Origin: JBNKWA01 sp050299555
Lineage (GTDB): Bacteria; Pseudomonadota; Alphaproteobacteria; Rhodobacterales; Rhodobacteraceae
Reading direction: 5' to 3'
DNA: 45,345 nucleotides
Assembly (NCBI GenBank): GCA_050299555.1
Contig: JBNKWA010000018.1
Span: 1 to 45,345, forward strand
In this document: positions 16,853 to 26,878 of the stretch, one piece after another
Position numbering within the stretch: position 1 is the first letter of the stretch
Layout: each line of letters starts with the position of its first letter
Made by a program: the position numbers and the translations under genes
Notes under the pieces: generated by a model
What the model was told of the DNA's origin: nothing
Seen by the model: only the letters and a program-made list of their open reading frames with translations
Databases searched by the model: none

Positions 16853-17161
16853 CCGCAGCGCCGCGGCGCGCGCTCAGGTTGAAACTCCGGTTGTCTCGGG
16901 CGCTTTGCGGTGCCAGACTTCGGCTCCGGGCGCTGCCGCCGGTGCTGCCGGCAGCGGCCGGGCCGGGCGTTGAACTGGTAGATGGTAACCTGTCCTTGCC
17001 ACGGCTTGACTTGTCGCGAGATTCGGGTGAAACCCAATCCGAAACGTTTTGAAAAGCACAAGCGGCCACCGGTCTGACCGGCAAGGCAGCAGCGTAGAGT
17101 TTCAGCGGGAAGCGCCCAGCAAGGCGAACCCGAGAATTCTGTCATCAACGGGAGGATAAAG
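16853..17161 (+). promoter_or_regulatory. Leader/promoter region of the thu operon
   Basis: This 309-base gap lies upstream of thuE. It starts with GC-rich inverted repeats (around GCTGCCGGCAGC, near 16940) that may end the DUF2189 transcript. Further on are a possible -35 TTGACT at 17006-17011, without a clear -10, and a LacI-type operator at 17039-17052. The long stretch from operator to thuE (about 110 bases) implies a sizeable untranslated leader. The ribosome site GGGAGGA is just before the ATG. Confidence 0.5.
17039..17052 (-). promoter_or_regulatory. LacI-type operator upstream of thuE
   Basis: On the minus strand the site reads TCAAAACGTTTCGG. It has the central CG and near-palindromic AAACGTTT core of LacI-family operators. 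It differs by one base from the site in the aglA/lacI divergent gap (25658-25671). Its position close to a possible -35 would suit repression. Confidence 0.6.
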
Positions 17162-18445
17162 ATGACACGACACTTCAAGCTCAATCGAGTTGCCGCGTTG
17201 GTCGCCGGGACGGCGATGGCCGGACTGCTGGCTTCGGCCGCAGCGGCCGTCGAGATCTCGTACGTCTCCGGCGCTGTCGGCAACGCGGTCGAGGACTTCA
17301 AGGCCATCGTCAAGCCGTGGGAAGAGGCGACCGGCAACACCGTCACGCTGGTGCCGATGCCCGCCTCGACCTCCGACCAGTTCGGCCAGTACCGGCTCTG
17401 GCTCGCCGCCGGCAACCAGGACATCGACGTCTACCAGGTGGACGTGATCTGGGCGCCGCAGCTCGCCGATCAGTTCGTCGATCTCACCGAGGTGGCCGCG
17501 GACCTGGCGCCGCAGCACTTCCCGTCGATCATCGAATCGCAGACCGTCGACGGCAAGCTGGTGGCGCTGCCGATCTTCACCGACGCCCCGGCACTCTACT
17601 ACCGCAAGGACCTGCTGGAGAAATACGGCAAGGAGCCGCCCAAGACCTGGGAGGAACTGACCGCCACCGCGCAGGAAGTCCAGGACGCAGAGCGCGCGGC
17701 CGGCAATCCCGACATGTGGGGCTTCGTCTGGCAGGGCAACGCCTATGAGGGCCTGACCTGCGACGCGCTGGAATGGGTCAAGTCCTTCGGCGGCGGCCAG
17801 ATCGTCGAGCCCGACGGCACCATCTCGATCAACAACGAGAAGGCGATCGCGGCGCTGGAGCTGGCCAAGACCTGGCCCGGTACGATTTCTCCCGGTGGCG
17901 TGCTCTCCTACCAGGAGGAAGAGGCCCGCGGCGTCTGGCAGACCGGCAATGCGGTCTTCATGCGCAACTGGCCTTACGCCTACGGGCTCGGCAACGGCGA
18001 CGACTCGGCGGTGAAGGGGCTCTTCGACGTGACCACCCTGCCCACCGGCGGCGGCAACGACACCTCGGCGGCAACGCTGGGCGGCTGGAACGTCGCGGTC
18101 TCCAAGTACTCGCAGAACCAGGAAGCGGCGATCTCGCTGGCGCTCTACCTTGCCGGTCCCGAGGCGCAGAAGACCCGCGCGCTGCGGGCCTCCAACCTGC
18201 CGACGATCGTCTCGCTCTACGAGGACGCCGACATCGCCGCGCAGCAACCGATCATCCCGCGCTGGAAGGACGTGTTCCTGCAGGCCGTTCCGCGCCCCTC
18301 GGCGCCGACCAAGGGCTCCTACAACGAGGTTTCCGCCAAGTTCTGGTCGGCCGTGCACGACACGCTTTCGGGCACCGGCACCGCGGCCGAGAACCTGGAA
18401 CTGCTGGAGCTTGAGCTCGAGGACATGAAGGGCGGCGGCTGGTAA
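17162..18445 (+). CDS. thuE: Trehalose/maltose-type ABC transporter, substrate-binding protein
   Basis: Periplasmic sugar-binding protein of 427 aa. A signal peptide (about 1-29: basic MTRHFKLNR, hydrophobic AALVAGTAMAGLL, then ASAAAA cleavage region) precedes a family 1 extracellular solute-binding fold: ISYVSGAVGNAVEDFKAIVKPWEEATG, IDVYQVDVIWAPQLA, LPIFTDAPALYYRKDLL and WPYAYGL. ATG at 17162 follows CGGGAGGA. It should capture trehalose (or maltose/sucrose) and deliver it to the ThuFG-K complex. The gene order E-F-G-K-A-B matches the Sinorhizobium thu operon; the exact sugar is inferred from that order. Confidence 0.9.
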   Translation: MTRHFKLNRVAALVAGTAMAGLLASAAAAVEISYVSGAVGNAVEDFKAIVKPWEEATGNTVTLVPMPASTSDQFGQYRLWLAAGNQDIDVYQVDVIWAPQLADQFVDLTEVAADLAPQHFPSIIESQTVDGKLVALPIFTDAPALYYRKDLLEKYGKEPPKTWEELTATAQEVQDAERAAGNPDMWGFVWQGNAYEGLTCDALEWVKSFGGGQIVEPDGTISINNEKAIAALELAKTWPGTISPGGVLSYQEEEARGVWQTGNAVFMRNWPYAYGLGNGDDSAVKGLFDVTTLPTGGGNDTSAATLGGWNVAVSKYSQNQEAAISLALYLAGPEAQKTRALRASNLPTIVSLYEDADIAAQQPIIPRWKDVFLQAVPRPSAPTKGSYNEVSAKFWSAVHDTLSGTGTAAENLELLELELEDMKGGGW

Positions 18446-18487
18446 GTCGCGCCCCGGCCCCTCGGCGGCCGGCATCACCGAAAGCCA

Positions 18488-18514
18488 CCGCGCGCGCCCA
18501 GGACGCGCGCGCGG
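18488..18514 (+). promoter_or_regulatory. Stem-loop between thuE and thuF
   Basis: A 10-bp stem, CCGCGCGCGC pairing with GCGCGCGCGG, closes a 7-base loop (18498-18504). It lies 43 bases after the thuE stop and has no T-run, so it is more likely an mRNA-stabilising or partial-termination hairpin than a terminator. Such hairpins commonly raise binding-protein levels above permease levels in sugar ABC operons. Confidence 0.6.
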
Positions 18515-18588
18515 AACCAACCACAAAAGACCGGGCGCCCGCCACCAGGACGGGTAGGTACCGGCAGCGATGACGGGAGGGATTCGCG

Positions 18589-19571
18589 ATGACCACGGCA
18601 ACCCATGCCGCCGGTACCTCATTACCGAACGCCCGCTCCGGCGGCCGATCGGAACTCCAGGCGCAGCGGCTGCGCTCGGCGATGTGGTTCCTGCTGCCGA
18701 TGCTGACGGCGCTGTTCGTGGTGGCGGCCTGGCCGCTGCTCCGGACCATCTACTTCAGCTTGACCGACACCAGCCTGACCTCGCTCTATGAAGGCAAGTG
18801 GGTCGGCTTCGACAACTACCTGAACTGGCGCACGCTCAGTTCGGGCCGCACCATCTACCGCGGCACCCTGGTCGATCCGGCCTGGTGGAACGCGGTCTGG
18901 AACACCTTCCGCTTCGCCATCGTCTCGGTCCTGTTCGAGACGATCCTCGGCATGCTGGTGGCGCTGGTGCTGAACGCGGAGTTCAAGGGCCGCGGCTTCG
19001 TCCGTGCCGCCATCCTGGTGCCCTGGGCGATCCCGACCATCGTTTCGGCCAAGATGTGGGCCTGGATGCTCAACGACCAGTTCGGCATCTTCAACGACAT
19101 CCTGCTCAAGCTCGGCATCATCGAGCAGAAGATCGCCTGGACCGCCTCGGTCGATACCGCGATGTTCGCGATCCTGATCGTCGACATCTGGAAGACCACG
19201 CCGTTCATGGCGCTGCTCTGCCTCGCCGGTCTGCAGATGATCCCGCGCGACATGTACGAGGCCGCCAAGATCGACGGCGTCCATCCGGTCAAGGTCTTCT
19301 TCAAGGTCACCCTGCCGCTGGTGCGGCCGGCGCTGATGGTGGCGGTCATCTTCCGCACCCTCGATGCGCTGCGCATCTTCGATCTGGTCTACGTGCTGAC
19401 GCCCAATTCCTCGGCCACCAAGACCATGTCGGTGATCAGTCGCGAGAACCTGATCGACTTCGACAACTTCGCCTACGGCTCGGCCCAGTCGACACTGCTG
19501 TTCCTCATCATCCTGATCTGCGTGTCGCTCTACATCTGGCTCGGCAAGATCGACCTGTCAGGGAGCAAGTC

Positions 19572-19575
<4 letters not shown>
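18589..19575 (+). CDS. thuF: Trehalose-type ABC transporter, permease ThuF
   Basis: MalF-type inner-membrane permease of 328 aa; ATG at 18589 follows GGGAGGG. About six helices begin with MWFLLPMLTALFVVAAWPLLRTIYF-type sequence near residue 30. The cytoplasmic EAA loop, which docks to the ATPase, reads YEAAKIDGVHPVKVFFKVTLP (around residues 223-243). A periplasmic segment between helices 1 and 2 (about 60-100) is short, as in Thu/Agl permeases rather than MalF of E. coli. The stop overlaps the thuG start (ATGA). It forms the translocation pore with ThuG. Confidence 0.9.
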
Positions 19576-20402
<827 letters not shown>

Positions 20403-20416
20403 TCCGGGAGGGTCCA

Positions 20417-21421
20417 ATGGCTCAAATCCAGCTCAAGAACGTCACCAAGTCCTTCGGCGCCGTCCATGTCATCAAGGGTGTCGACCTGGAGATCAAATCC
20501 GGCGAGTTCATGGTCTTCGTCGGCCCATCGGGCTGCGGCAAGTCCACGCTCCTGCGCCTGATCGCCGGGCTCGAGGACATCACCTCGGGTGACCTGCTCT
20601 TCGACGGCCAGCGGGTCAATGCGCTGGCCCCGTCGAACCGCGGCATCGCCATGGTGTTCCAGTCCTACGCGCTCTACCCGCACATGAACGTCTACGACAA
20701 CATGGCCTTCGGCATGAAGCTGCAGAAGGCCGGCGCCGACGACATCGAGACACGGGTGGGCAAGGCGGCCGAGATGCTGCAGATCGACCACCTGCTCGAC
20801 CGACTGCCCAAGCAACTCTCCGGCGGCCAGCGCCAGCGCGTCGCCATCGGCCGCGCCATCGTGCGCGATCCCAAGGTGTTCCTGTTCGACGAGCCCCTGT
20901 CGAACCTCGACGCGGCGCTGCGCGTGCAGACCCGGCTCGAGATCGCCAAGCTGCACCACGACATGAACAACGTGACGATGATCTACGTCACCCACGACCA
21001 GGTCGAGGCGATGACGCTGGCCGACCGGATCTGCGTGCTGCGCGACGGGCTGGTGATGCAGGTGGGCTCGCCCATCGAGCTTTACGAGCGGCCGAACTCG
21101 CTGTTCGTGGCCGGCTTCATCGGCAGCCCGAAGATGAACTTCATCAACGGCGGTTTCGCGCAGAAGTTCGGCTGCCACACGCTGGGGCTGCGCTCCGAGC
21201 ACATCGCCATCGACAACGCCTCGCCGGTCTTCAAGGGCAAGGTGGTGCATTCCGAGAACCTCGGCTCGGACAACTATCTCTTCGTCGACATCGGCAGCGC
21301 CGAACCGATCATCGTGCGCAAGGAGGGCAAGGAGATGGTGCAATACGGCACCGAGCTTGGCCTCAGCCCCAAGGAGGGCCACGTCCACCGCTTCGACGAA
21401 AAGGGCATGCCGATAGCGTGA
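20417..21421 (+). CDS. thuK: Sugar ABC transporter ATPase ThuK
   Basis: MalK-type ATPase of 334 aa, shorter than MalK (about 370). Walker A GPSGCGKST (36-44), Q-loop Q82, signature LSGGQRQR (134-141), Walker B FLFDEP (155-160) and the switch His in YVTHDQ are all intact. The C-terminal region (about 235-334) is the OB/TOBE regulatory domain, with LGLRSEHI and a truncated second half. ATG at 20417 follows GGGAGG. It drives import through ThuFG. In the MalK family, the C-terminal domain is where inducer exclusion acts; the shortened version here may respond differently. Confidence 0.92.
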   Translation: MAQIQLKNVTKSFGAVHVIKGVDLEIKSGEFMVFVGPSGCGKSTLLRLIAGLEDITSGDLLFDGQRVNALAPSNRGIAMVFQSYALYPHMNVYDNMAFGMKLQKAGADDIETRVGKAAEMLQIDHLLDRLPKQLSGGQRQRVAIGRAIVRDPKVFLFDEPLSNLDAALRVQTRLEIAKLHHDMNNVTMIYVTHDQVEAMTLADRICVLRDGLVMQVGSPIELYERPNSLFVAGFIGSPKMNFINGGFAQKFGCHTLGLRSEHIAIDNASPVFKGKVVHSENLGSDNYLFVDIGSAEPIIVRKEGKEMVQYGTELGLSPKEGHVHRFDEKGMPIA

Positions 21422-21471
21422 CGCCCCCTTCGGGGCGAACACATCGGGGGCGCTTCTGCCGGGGCGCCCCC
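21422..21471 (+). promoter_or_regulatory. Two stem-loops between thuK and thuA
   Basis: Immediately after the thuK stop is CGCCCC-CTTC-GGGGCG (21422-21437). A second hairpin pairs GGGGGCGC (21446-21453) with GCGCCCCC (21464-21471). Neither is followed by a T-run. They probably attenuate or stabilise the transcript between the transport and catabolic parts of the operon, which are separated by 171 bases. Confidence 0.55.
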
Positions 21472-21592
21472 CTGACGGAACACGACACACGCGGCCCGGG
21501 CATGAGAAGGCGCCGGGCCGACGCGCTGCCGGCCGTGACCGCCGGTCCCTGACCCCAACCGCCGGCGCCGCCGGCAACCGGAGAGCTCACCG

Positions 21593-22378
21593 ATGACCAT
21601 TCGCACCGTCGTCTGGGGCGAGAACGTGCACGAGCAGAAGAACCAGGTCGTGCGCGATACCTACCCTGAGGGCATGCATGCCTGCATCGCTGCCGCGCTC
21701 AACACCTGCGACGCGATCACCGCCACCACCGCCACCCTGCAGGAGCCCGAGCACGGCCTGCCCGCCGAAAGGCTGGCCGAGACCGACGTGCTGATCTGGT
21801 GGGGCCACGCCGCCCATGGCGAGGTCGAGGACGCGGTGGTCGAACGGGTCGCCGAGGCGGTCTGGTCCGGCATGGGGCTGGTGGTCCTGCACTCGGGCCA
21901 TTTCGCCAAGATCTTCAAGCGCTTGATGGGCACCCCCTGCAACCTCACCTGGCGCGAGGCGGGCGAGCGCGAGCGGCTCTGGGTCACCGCCCCGAACCAT
22001 CCCATCGTCCAGGGCCTGCCGCCCTATTTCGAGCTCGAGAACGAGGAGATGTACGGCGAACCCTTCGGCGTGCCCGAGCCCCTGGAAACCATCTTCGTCA
22101 GCTGGTTCCAGGGCGGCGAGGTGTTCCGCTCCGGCCTGACCTGGCGGCGCGGCGCCGGCAATGTCTTCTACTTCCGCCCCGGGCACGAGACCTATCCAAC
22201 CTATCACAACGGCTATGTGCAGCGGGTGATCAAGAACGCGGTCATGTGGGCCCACAACCCCGCCGCCCGCATCGCCAAGGTCACCGACGCCCCCAACGTG
22301 CCGGTCGAGGCCGCCCCCGAGAAGATCGAGGAGCGCGGGCCGAAGCTTCACGCCAAGGGCGAGGCCGGCTTCCGCTGA
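21593..22378 (+). CDS. thuA: ThuA-domain trehalose utilisation protein
   Basis: Protein of 261 aa with the ThuA fold, a glutamine-amidotransferase-like alpha/beta domain. Visible blocks: VVWGENVHEQKN at the N terminus, DVLIWWGHAAHGEV near residue 65, GLVVLHSGHFAKIFKRLMG near 100, and FYFRPGHETYPTYHN near 190. ATG at 21593 follows CGGAGAG. In Sinorhizobium, ThuA and ThuB act on trehalose taken up by ThuEFGK, the pair converting it by oxidation at C3 to 3-ketotrehalose and onward. It is a cytoplasmic protein. The precise reaction of ThuA homologues is less certain than that of ThuB. Confidence 0.9.
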   Translation: MTIRTVVWGENVHEQKNQVVRDTYPEGMHACIAAALNTCDAITATTATLQEPEHGLPAERLAETDVLIWWGHAAHGEVEDAVVERVAEAVWSGMGLVVLHSGHFAKIFKRLMGTPCNLTWREAGERERLWVTAPNHPIVQGLPPYFELENEEMYGEPFGVPEPLETIFVSWFQGGEVFRSGLTWRRGAGNVFYFRPGHETYPTYHNGYVQRVIKNAVMWAHNPAARIAKVTDAPNVPVEAAPEKIEERGPKLHAKGEAGFR

Positions 22379-22390
22379 CGCCCAGCCCAC

Positions 22391-22438
22391 CCCCGCCCGG
22401 CGCCCCCTTCCCCTGACACCCGGGAAGGGCCGGCGGGG
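22391..22438 (+). promoter_or_regulatory. Two-tier stem-loop between thuA and thuB
   Basis: An outer stem pairs CCCCGCC (22391-22397) with GGCGGGG (22432-22438), and an inner stem pairs CCCTTCCC (22405-22412) with GGGAAGGG (22422-22429). It starts 12 bases after the thuA stop. No T-run follows, so read-through to thuB is expected. The strand opposite 22381-22398 carries a G-quadruplex-like run (GGGCGGGGGTGGGCTGGG). Confidence 0.55.
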
Positions 22439-22498
22439 GGCACAATGGAACCCGGGCGAAACCCCGCCCTCGATGACCGCTCCACAAGGACCAGCCCC

Positions 22499-23578
22499 AT
22501 GGCCCAGAACGCACCCGTCCGCCTTCTCGTCCTCGGCACCGGCGGCATGGCCGCCAACCATGTCCGCGCCTTCCAGGCCATCCCCGGCGTCACCATCGCC
22601 GGCGGCGTCGACACCAACCCGGACCGCCTGAAGACCTTCTGCGACGGCTTCGGCATCGCCAAGCGCTTCACCTCGCTCGACGAGGCGCTCGCCGATGGCG
22701 GCTTCGAGGCGGTGACCAACGTCACCCCCGACGCGGCCCATTACGCCACCACCATGCCGCTGCTGGCGGCCGGCAAGCATGTCCTGTGCGAAAAGCCGCT
22801 GGCCACCGAATACGGGCCGGCGGCCGAGATGGCGGCGGCAGCGGAAAAGGCTGGCGTCGTCAACCTGGTCAACTTCACCTACCGCCGGGTCGAGGCGCTG
22901 GAGGCGGCGCGGGCGCTGGTGGCCGACGGCGCCATCGGCACGGTGCGCCATTTCGAGGCCTCGTACCTGCAGAGCTGGCTCACCCAGCCGGCCTGGGGCG
23001 ACTGGAAGACCGAGGACCAGTGGCTCTGGCGGCTGTCCACCGCCCATGGCTCAAAGGGCGTTCTCGGCGATGTGGGCGTCCATATCCTCGACTTCACCAC
23101 CTTTGCCGCCGGCGCGCCGGTGACCGACGTCTCCTGCCGGCTCAGGACCTTCGACAAGGCCCCGGGCGGCGTGATCGGCAAATACACCCTCGACGCCAAT
23201 GACAGCGCGGTGATGCACCTGGGGCTTCGGGGCGGCGCCGTGGGCGTCCTCCATGCCACCCGCTTCGCCAGCGGGCATCTCAACGACCTCAAGCTCTGCC
23301 TGTTCGGCGACAAGGGCGGGCTCGAGGTCTCTTATGTCAACAATGTCAGCCGTTTGCGGGCCTGTCTTGGGCCGAACCTTCAGGCGGCGAAGTGGCGCAC
23401 CATCCGCGCCGCCAGGGTGCCGCAGGTCTTCGACCGGTTCATCGCCGCGATCCGCGGCCAGGGCGGCAGCAAGAGCGATGACGGCACCCCCGACTTCGCC
23501 CGTGGTGCCGCGCTGCAGAAGGTCCTCGACCTTGCGGTCGACTCCGACGCCAAAGGCGGCCTCAGCCTGGCGGTCTGA
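22499..23578 (+). CDS. thuB: Gfo/Idh/MocA-family oxidoreductase ThuB
   Basis: NAD(P)-dependent dehydrogenase of 359 aa. The Rossmann fold begins LLVLGTGGMAANHVRAF (about residues 8-24), and the family signature CEKPLATEYG is near residue 97. The C-terminal substrate domain includes WLWRLSTAHGSKGVLGDVGVH, with the conserved Gly-Asp-His-type catalytic region, near 180-200. ATG at 22499 follows AAGGA; a Met 18 codons earlier is out of reach of a good ribosome site. In characterised thu operons ThuB oxidises trehalose (and maltitol or sucrose) at C3. It is the last gene before a 401-base convergent gap. Confidence 0.9.
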   Translation: MAQNAPVRLLVLGTGGMAANHVRAFQAIPGVTIAGGVDTNPDRLKTFCDGFGIAKRFTSLDEALADGGFEAVTNVTPDAAHYATTMPLLAAGKHVLCEKPLATEYGPAAEMAAAAEKAGVVNLVNFTYRRVEALEAARALVADGAIGTVRHFEASYLQSWLTQPAWGDWKTEDQWLWRLSTAHGSKGVLGDVGVHILDFTTFAAGAPVTDVSCRLRTFDKAPGGVIGKYTLDANDSAVMHLGLRGGAVGVLHATRFASGHLNDLKLCLFGDKGGLEVSYVNNVSRLRACLGPNLQAAKWRTIRAARVPQVFDRFIAAIRGQGGSKSDDGTPDFARGAALQKVLDLAVDSDAKGGLSLAV

Positions 23579-23979
23579 CCGGACCGCCCCGCTTCAGCCG
23601 GGCCCTGTCCCAAGGGATTGCGGGGCCTTGCGCGAACTTTGCGCGACTGCGGTGGCCTAGACCCGTTCCGAGCCGGCGTCGGGCCTGTCGAGTGGGGCCT
23701 GTCGACCGGGGCTAGTGACCCGCGGGCCAGGGCGGCCGGGCCCTGGCGGGCCGGGGCGCTCCCGCCCTCTGTCGCGGCCTGCCTGCGGCAGGCCTGCTCC
23801 GCCGGTTGGGCCCGGCCCACGTGCCTTCGGCACGCGGGTCCCGCCAGTCACCGCCACCTGCGCCTGGCCTGTAGAACAACGCCCGGCCCGAACACGCCCG
23901 CCCAGTGTTTCGGCCGATGCACCGCCTGCCTCCCCGGCGCGGCCGGGCAATTTCGGGTCGCCTGCCCCGAGCGCGGGCC
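23579..23979. other. Structured convergent intergenic region
   Basis: No credible gene in these 401 bases between thuB and aglA, whose 3' ends face each other. It is dense in perfect hairpins: GCCAGGGC/GCCCTGGC (23726-23747), GGCCTGC/GCAGGCC (23776-23794) and CGTGCC-TTC-GGCACG (23820-23834). A short direct repeat, GGCCTGTCGA, occurs twice near 23685-23705. None has a T-run, but together they probably block converging transcripts. The plus-strand and minus-strand open frames here are Pro/Arg/Gly-rich noise. Confidence 0.55.
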
Positions 23980-25605
23980 TCAGGGATCGGACGGACCAAG
24001 CTTCACCCCGGTTCCGGCCTCGCAGATCGCAAAGCCGTTCGGACCCAGCGCCAGCGCCGCGCCGTCCAGCGTGGCCGCTTCGGCGATCAGCATCCTGCCC
24101 GCCCTCTCCACCCTGAGCTCGACAGGCTTCGGCGACAGGTTGAAGATTGCCAGCACGCCGCCCTCGCCGGCCTCGCCGCGCAGGAACCCCAGGAGCGGCT
24201 CGGGCAGGTCGAGGAACCGCGTCGCCCCGACGCGAAGCGCCGGGCTCGCCTTTCGCACCGCGATCATGGCGCGGTAGAACTCCAGCACCGATCCCGCGAC
24301 CCCCGCCTGCCGGTCGACGGCGCGCGCCAGCTGCGGCGGCTTCACCGGCAGCCAGGGCGCTCCGCTCGAGAACCCGCCCGCCGGCGCCCCGGCCTCCCAG
24401 ACCATCGGCGTGCGGCAGGCGTCGCGGCCCACCGGCTCGGGCCAGAAGGCGATGCCCTGCGGGTCCACCAGCTCCTCCAGCGCCAGCTCGGTATCGGTCT
24501 GGCCCAGCTCCTCGCCCTGATAGAGGCAGATCGACCCCTGCAGGCTCAGCCCCAGCGCCGCCGCCTGGCGCGCCACCGCCTCCACCGTCACCCCGTGTTT
24601 CGCCCAGCGGCCGGCATGGCGCACCACGTCATGGTTCGAGAACGCCCACATCGGCCAGCCATCGGGCGCACCGGCGAAGAAATCCTCGATCCGGCGGCGG
24701 AAGAACGCCGCCGTATAGTCGTAGCCCATCAACTCGAAGCTGTAGCACTGGTGCAGCCGCCCGGGCCGGGTATAGGCACCCATCATTGCGATGGCGTGGT
24801 GGTTCTCGCCCATCTCGCCGACGCTGGTTGTCGCCCCGTATTCGTCCAGAAGCCGCCTGACCCGCTCCAGCCAGACCAGGTTCTCGGGCTGGTTCTTCGA
24901 GAACAGGTGGTACTGCATCGCGTAGGGGTTGCCCTCCGGCTCGGTCTTGACCCGATAGTCGGCCGCGTTGTCGCGCAGCAGCCGGTCGTGGAAGAAGAAG
25001 TTCACCGTGTCGAAGCGGAACCCGTCCACCCCGCGCTCCAGCCAGAAGCGCATGTTGTCGAGGTGGAACGCCTGCACCTCAGGATTGTGAAAGTTGAAGT
25101 CCGGCTGCTCGGCCAGGAAGTTGTGGAAATAATACTGCTTGCGCCGCGCGTCCCAGGTCCAGGCCGGCCCGCCGAACACCGACAGCCAGTTGTTGGGCGG
25201 CGTGCCGTCATGGCGCGGATCGGCCCAGACATACCAGTCCGCCTTCGGTCCAGTCCGGCTGGCCCGGCTCTCCGCAAAGGCCGGATGGCTGAGCGCCGAA
25301 TGCGACAGCACCTGATCGATGATCACCTTCAGCCCCAGATCGTGGGCCCGTCCCACCAGCGCATCGAAGTCGGCCAGCGTGCCGAAGACCGGGTCCACGT
25401 CGCAATAGTCCTCGACGTCGTAACCGAAATCCCGCATCGGCGAGACAAAGAACGGCGACAGCCAGATGGCGTCCACCCCGAGACCGGCCACGTAGTCCAG
25501 CCGCCGGGTGATGCCGGCCAGATCGCCGACCCCGTCGCCATTGTCGTCCTGAAACGACCGCGGATAGATCTGGTACGTGACCGCGCCGCGCCACCACTCG
25601 TCCAT
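23980..25605 (-). CDS. aglA: Alpha-glucosidase (GH13)
   Basis: Cytoplasmic GH13 alpha-glucosidase of 541 aa, the normal length. It starts WWRGAVTYQIYPRSFQDDNGDG. Catalytic residues can be placed: nucleophile D199 in GFRFDTVNF, acid/base E264 in SVGEMGE, and transition-state D326 in FSNHDVVR. ATG at 25605 is preceded by GGAGGGCAGGG; the frame runs on upstream to 25863 without support. It should hydrolyse trehalose-related or other alpha-glucosides (sucrose, maltose, isomaltose) brought in by the ABC transporter. It is divergent from the LacI regulator, with a shared operator between them. Homologues in Sinorhizobium agl operons are annotated AglA. Confidence 0.92.
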   Translation of the reverse strand: MDEWWRGAVTYQIYPRSFQDDNGDGVGDLAGITRRLDYVAGLGVDAIWLSPFFVSPMRDFGYDVEDYCDVDPVFGTLADFDALVGRAHDLGLKVIIDQVLSHSALSHPAFAESRASRTGPKADWYVWADPRHDGTPPNNWLSVFGGPAWTWDARRKQYYFHNFLAEQPDFNFHNPEVQAFHLDNMRFWLERGVDGFRFDTVNFFFHDRLLRDNAADYRVKTEPEGNPYAMQYHLFSKNQPENLVWLERVRRLLDEYGATTSVGEMGENHHAIAMMGAYTRPGRLHQCYSFELMGYDYTAAFFRRRIEDFFAGAPDGWPMWAFSNHDVVRHAGRWAKHGVTVEAVARQAAALGLSLQGSICLYQGEELGQTDTELALEELVDPQGIAFWPEPVGRDACRTPMVWEAGAPAGGFSSGAPWLPVKPPQLARAVDRQAGVAGSVLEFYRAMIAVRKASPALRVGATRFLDLPEPLLGFLRGEAGEGGVLAIFNLSPKPVELRVERAGRMLIAEAATLDGAALALGPNGFAICEAGTGVKLGPSDP

Positions 25606-25657
25606 GCCCTGCCCTCCCGCCTGAATCACCGCCACCCTAGACTGCCTCGCGACGGCC

Positions 25658-25671
25658 TCAAAGCGTTTCGG
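25658..25671 (+). promoter_or_regulatory. LacI-type operator in the aglA/lacI gap
   Basis: The site TCAAAGCGTTTCGG lies 52 bases upstream of the aglA start and 82 bases upstream of the regulator start, placed to control both promoters. It matches the thuE site (TCAAAACGTTTCGG) at 13 of 14 positions and has the central CG of LacI-family operators. Confidence 0.62.
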
Positions 25672-25753
25672 GTGGATTTTTGGCTTTCCCTTGGCCATCA
25701 TGGCGCAAACAACGACGCCGCCGGCAAAGGCGGAGAACCGACGGGGAGGAAGG

Positions 25754-26803
25754 GTGGCGGCCGCCGCCCGCATGGCCATGGCGACGCTCAAGGATATCAG
25801 CCGCCGACTGGGGGTCTCGGTCACCACCGTCAGCCGGGCGCTGAACGGCTTTCCCGAGGTCAATGCCGAAACCCGGGCGCTGGTGATCGAGACCGCGCGG
25901 GCGATGAACTACGCCCCCAACCAGTTCGCCCGCAAACTGGCCACGGGCCGCTCGGGCATGATCGGCTACGTGCTCAAGGCGTCCGAGGAACTGACCGTCG
26001 ATCCGCATTTCATCGAGATGATCACCGGCCTGTCCGAGGCTTTCTCGGCCCGCGGCATCGACTTCATCCTGCACGTCACCGACGATGACGACCCGGTCAC
26101 CACCTACCGGCGGCTGATCGCCCGCAAGACCTTCGACGGGTTCGTGCTGGGGCGCCCGGTCATCAACGACCCGCGGGTCGACATCCTCATCGACGCCGGT
26201 ATCCCGTTTGCCATGCACGGCCGGGTTCCCGGCGATACCCGCTATCCCTTCTACGACATCGACAACGATGCCGTCGGCTATCGGATGACCCGGCATCTGC
26301 TGGACCTCGGACATCGCCGCATCGCGTTTCTCAACGGCCCGACCCGGCGCGCCTATGCCTATCACCGCCAGCGCGGCCATCTCGCGGCGCTGGCCGAGGC
26401 CGGGCTTCAGCCCAACCCGGCGCTGACCCGCGCGGGCCTGCACACATGGTCCTATGGCGTGGCCGCCGCCGAAGAGATGCTGGCCAGGGACGGCGCCGCG
26501 CCGACCGCTTTCATCTGCGCCCACAGCCGCATCGCCGCCGGCGTGCTCGACGTGCTCGACGAGCGCGGCATCGCCGTCCCGGAGGCGGCTTCGGTGCTCT
26601 GCCACGACGACGGCACCATCGAGCCACGCGACCGCCCGCCCATGCGCGGCATCACCGGCACCCGCAGCATCCTGCGTTCCGCCTGCGGGCCACTGGCCGA
26701 GTTCCTGGTCCGCAACATCGCCGGCGAGCCGCCCGAGGCACTGCAGGTCCGCAGCGATCCCGAATTCGTCGATCACGGCTCCTCGGGGCCGGTGCCGGGC
26801 TAG
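25754..26803 (+). CDS. LacI-family transcriptional regulator of the thu/agl genes
   Basis: LacI-type repressor of 349 aa. The HTH TLKDISRRLGVSVTTVSRALNG and the hinge region NQFARKLATGRS (about residues 9-70) are followed by a periplasmic-binding-protein-like sugar domain. The start is uncertain: GTG at 25754 has GGGAGGA close upstream, while ATGs at 25772 and 25778 lie nearer the HTH. It is divergent from aglA across a gap with a LacI-type operator, and the same operator lies before thuE. The likely effector is trehalose or another alpha-glucoside. Homologues include AglR and ThuR; which of the two it is cannot be decided here. Confidence 0.9.
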   Translation: MAAAARMAMATLKDISRRLGVSVTTVSRALNGFPEVNAETRALVIETARAMNYAPNQFARKLATGRSGMIGYVLKASEELTVDPHFIEMITGLSEAFSARGIDFILHVTDDDDPVTTYRRLIARKTFDGFVLGRPVINDPRVDILIDAGIPFAMHGRVPGDTRYPFYDIDNDAVGYRMTRHLLDLGHRRIAFLNGPTRRAYAYHRQRGHLAALAEAGLQPNPALTRAGLHTWSYGVAAAEEMLARDGAAPTAFICAHSRIAAGVLDVLDERGIAVPEAASVLCHDDGTIEPRDRPPMRGITGTRSILRSACGPLAEFLVRNIAGEPPEALQVRSDPEFVDHGSSGPVPG

Positions 26804-26878
26804 GCCGCGACGAGCGAAAAGCAGTTCCGCGCTTGTCCCGGGCTCGTTCCATCTGCCCTGCCAAGATCAGAGACCTGA

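Noticed and set aside
23618..24277. Plus-strand frames between thuB and aglA
   Set aside because: Pro/Arg/Gly-rich composition, no ribosome site, and they run into the antisense of aglA.
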